A stretch of 8,071 nucleotides of DNA from CAZCBN01 sp964496975 (lineage in GTDB: Bacteria > Planctomycetota > Phycisphaerae > Phycisphaerales > UBA1924): NCBI GenBank assembly GCA_964496975.1, contig CAZCBN010000141.1:1-8071 (forward strand), written 5' to 3'. The notes beneath the pieces were generated by a model. It saw only the letters and a program-made list of their open reading frames with translations. It made no database searches and was not told the origin of the DNA. Shown here piece by piece: positions 7,637 to 8,071 of this stretch. How positions within the stretch are numbered: the first letter of the stretch is position 1; each line of letters opens with the position of its first letter. Made by a program: the position numbers and the translations under genes.

Positions 7637-8071
7637 TCACGCGGAGAGCAGCGAGAGCACCCGAGCCGCGGCCTCCGCCAGCGGCACCATCTCCGCCGGG
7701 CCGGCGCTGCGGCGGTGCTTCACTTCCGCGGCGTTTTGCTCGAGCGTTTTGGGCCCGATCGTGATGCGGCCCGGGATGCCGATGATGTCGGCGTCCTTGA
7801 ACTTGGGCCCGGGGCGCTCGTTGCGGTCGTCGATCAGCACATCCGCCCCGCGCTCGCGGAGCGACTTCGCAAGCGTCTGCGCCGCCGCGAGCGAGGCGGG
7901 GTCGTCGTGCTTGATGAGCGTGATCAGCACGTGGTACGGCGCGATGGGCGTGGGCCAGATGATGCCGTTGGCGTCGTACGACATCTCGACCGCTGCCGCC
8001 ATCGTGCGGCTCACGCCGATGCCGTAGCAGCCCATGATGACGGACTGCGGCTTCTGCCCCTGGGCGAGGAT
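7637..8071 (-). CDS. proS: Prolyl-tRNA synthetase, C-terminal part (N-terminus beyond window)
   Basis: This class II synthetase charges tRNA-Pro with proline in the cytoplasm. The visible 144 residues begin ILAQGQKPQSVIMGCYGIGVSRTM. GCYGIGVSR is class II motif 3, with the ATP-binding arginine, in the form typical of bacterial ProS, followed by NGIIWPTPIAPYHVLI, which leads into the anticodon-binding domain (from about residue 45). That domain contains LAKSLRERGADVLIDDR, then GPKFKDADIIGIPGRITIG, and ends in KHRRSAGPAEMVPLAEAAARVLSLLSA before the TGA at 7637. The frame is open to the right edge, so the ATG within it at 8035 is internal and not the start. Gene identity is very sure from these motifs. 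The editing insertion domain, catalytic motifs 1 and 2 and the promoter all lie outside the window. Confidence 0.96.
   Translation of the reverse strand: MLAQGQKPQSVIMGCYGIGVSRTMAAAVEMSYDANGIIWPTPIAPYHVLITLIKHDDPASLAAAQTLAKSLRERGADVLIDDRNERPGPKFKDADIIGIPGRITIGPKTLEQNAAEVKHRRSAGPAEMVPLAEAAARVLSLLSA

Overview
The window is a high-GC (clearly around 70% or more) bacterial chromosome segment. It carries seven genes, all on the minus strand, so transcription runs from right to left. Two genes run off the edges: proS at the right and hutU at the left. The gene content is chromosomal and mostly housekeeping. I see no phage, transposon, CRISPR, toxin or tRNA signature. The taxon cannot be proven from this sequence. 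The very high GC, a Tat-type flavin oxidase and frequent TTG/GTG starts would fit a GC-rich lineage such as Planctomycetota (Phycisphaerae-like), Myxococcota or similar. My preference for Planctomycetota is an impression only.

Layout in transcription order: (1) the C-terminal part of prolyl-tRNA synthetase proS (8071 to 7637). (2) A 73-nt gap with a perfect 6-bp hairpin and an AGGAGG ribosome binding site. (3) A Tat-signal flavin amine oxidase (7563 to 6052). (4) A RimI-like GNAT acetyltransferase (6055 to 5486), joined to the oxidase by a 4-nt GTGA overlap. (5) A 285-nt intergenic region with a hairpin at the acetyltransferase stop, a second inverted repeat and the most AT-rich patch of the window. 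(6) A 50-codon gene for a predicted small lipoprotein (5200 to 5048). (7) A leader with an 8-bp inverted repeat, then aspartate kinase lysC (best start TTG at 4879, ending at 3449). (8) Histidine ammonia-lyase hutH (3411 to 1840), 37 nt after lysC. (9) Urocanate hydratase hutU (best start TTG at 1711, running off the left edge).

HutH and HutU catalyse the first two consecutive steps of histidine degradation (histidine to urocanate plus ammonia, then urocanate to imidazolone propionate). LysC makes aspartyl phosphate, the entry to lysine, threonine, methionine and diaminopimelate synthesis. A biosynthetic aspartokinase 37 nt upstream of a histidine-degradation pair is an unusual neighbourhood. 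The oxidase/acetyltransferase pair is probably co-translated, but its substrates are unknown.

The window does not show a clearly new system. The points most worth a second look are the non-ATG starts with strong ribosome binding sites (notably hutU, which gains a Pro/Ala-rich N-terminal extension), the altered active-site loop of HutH, the overlooked small lipoprotein, and the structured lysC leader.
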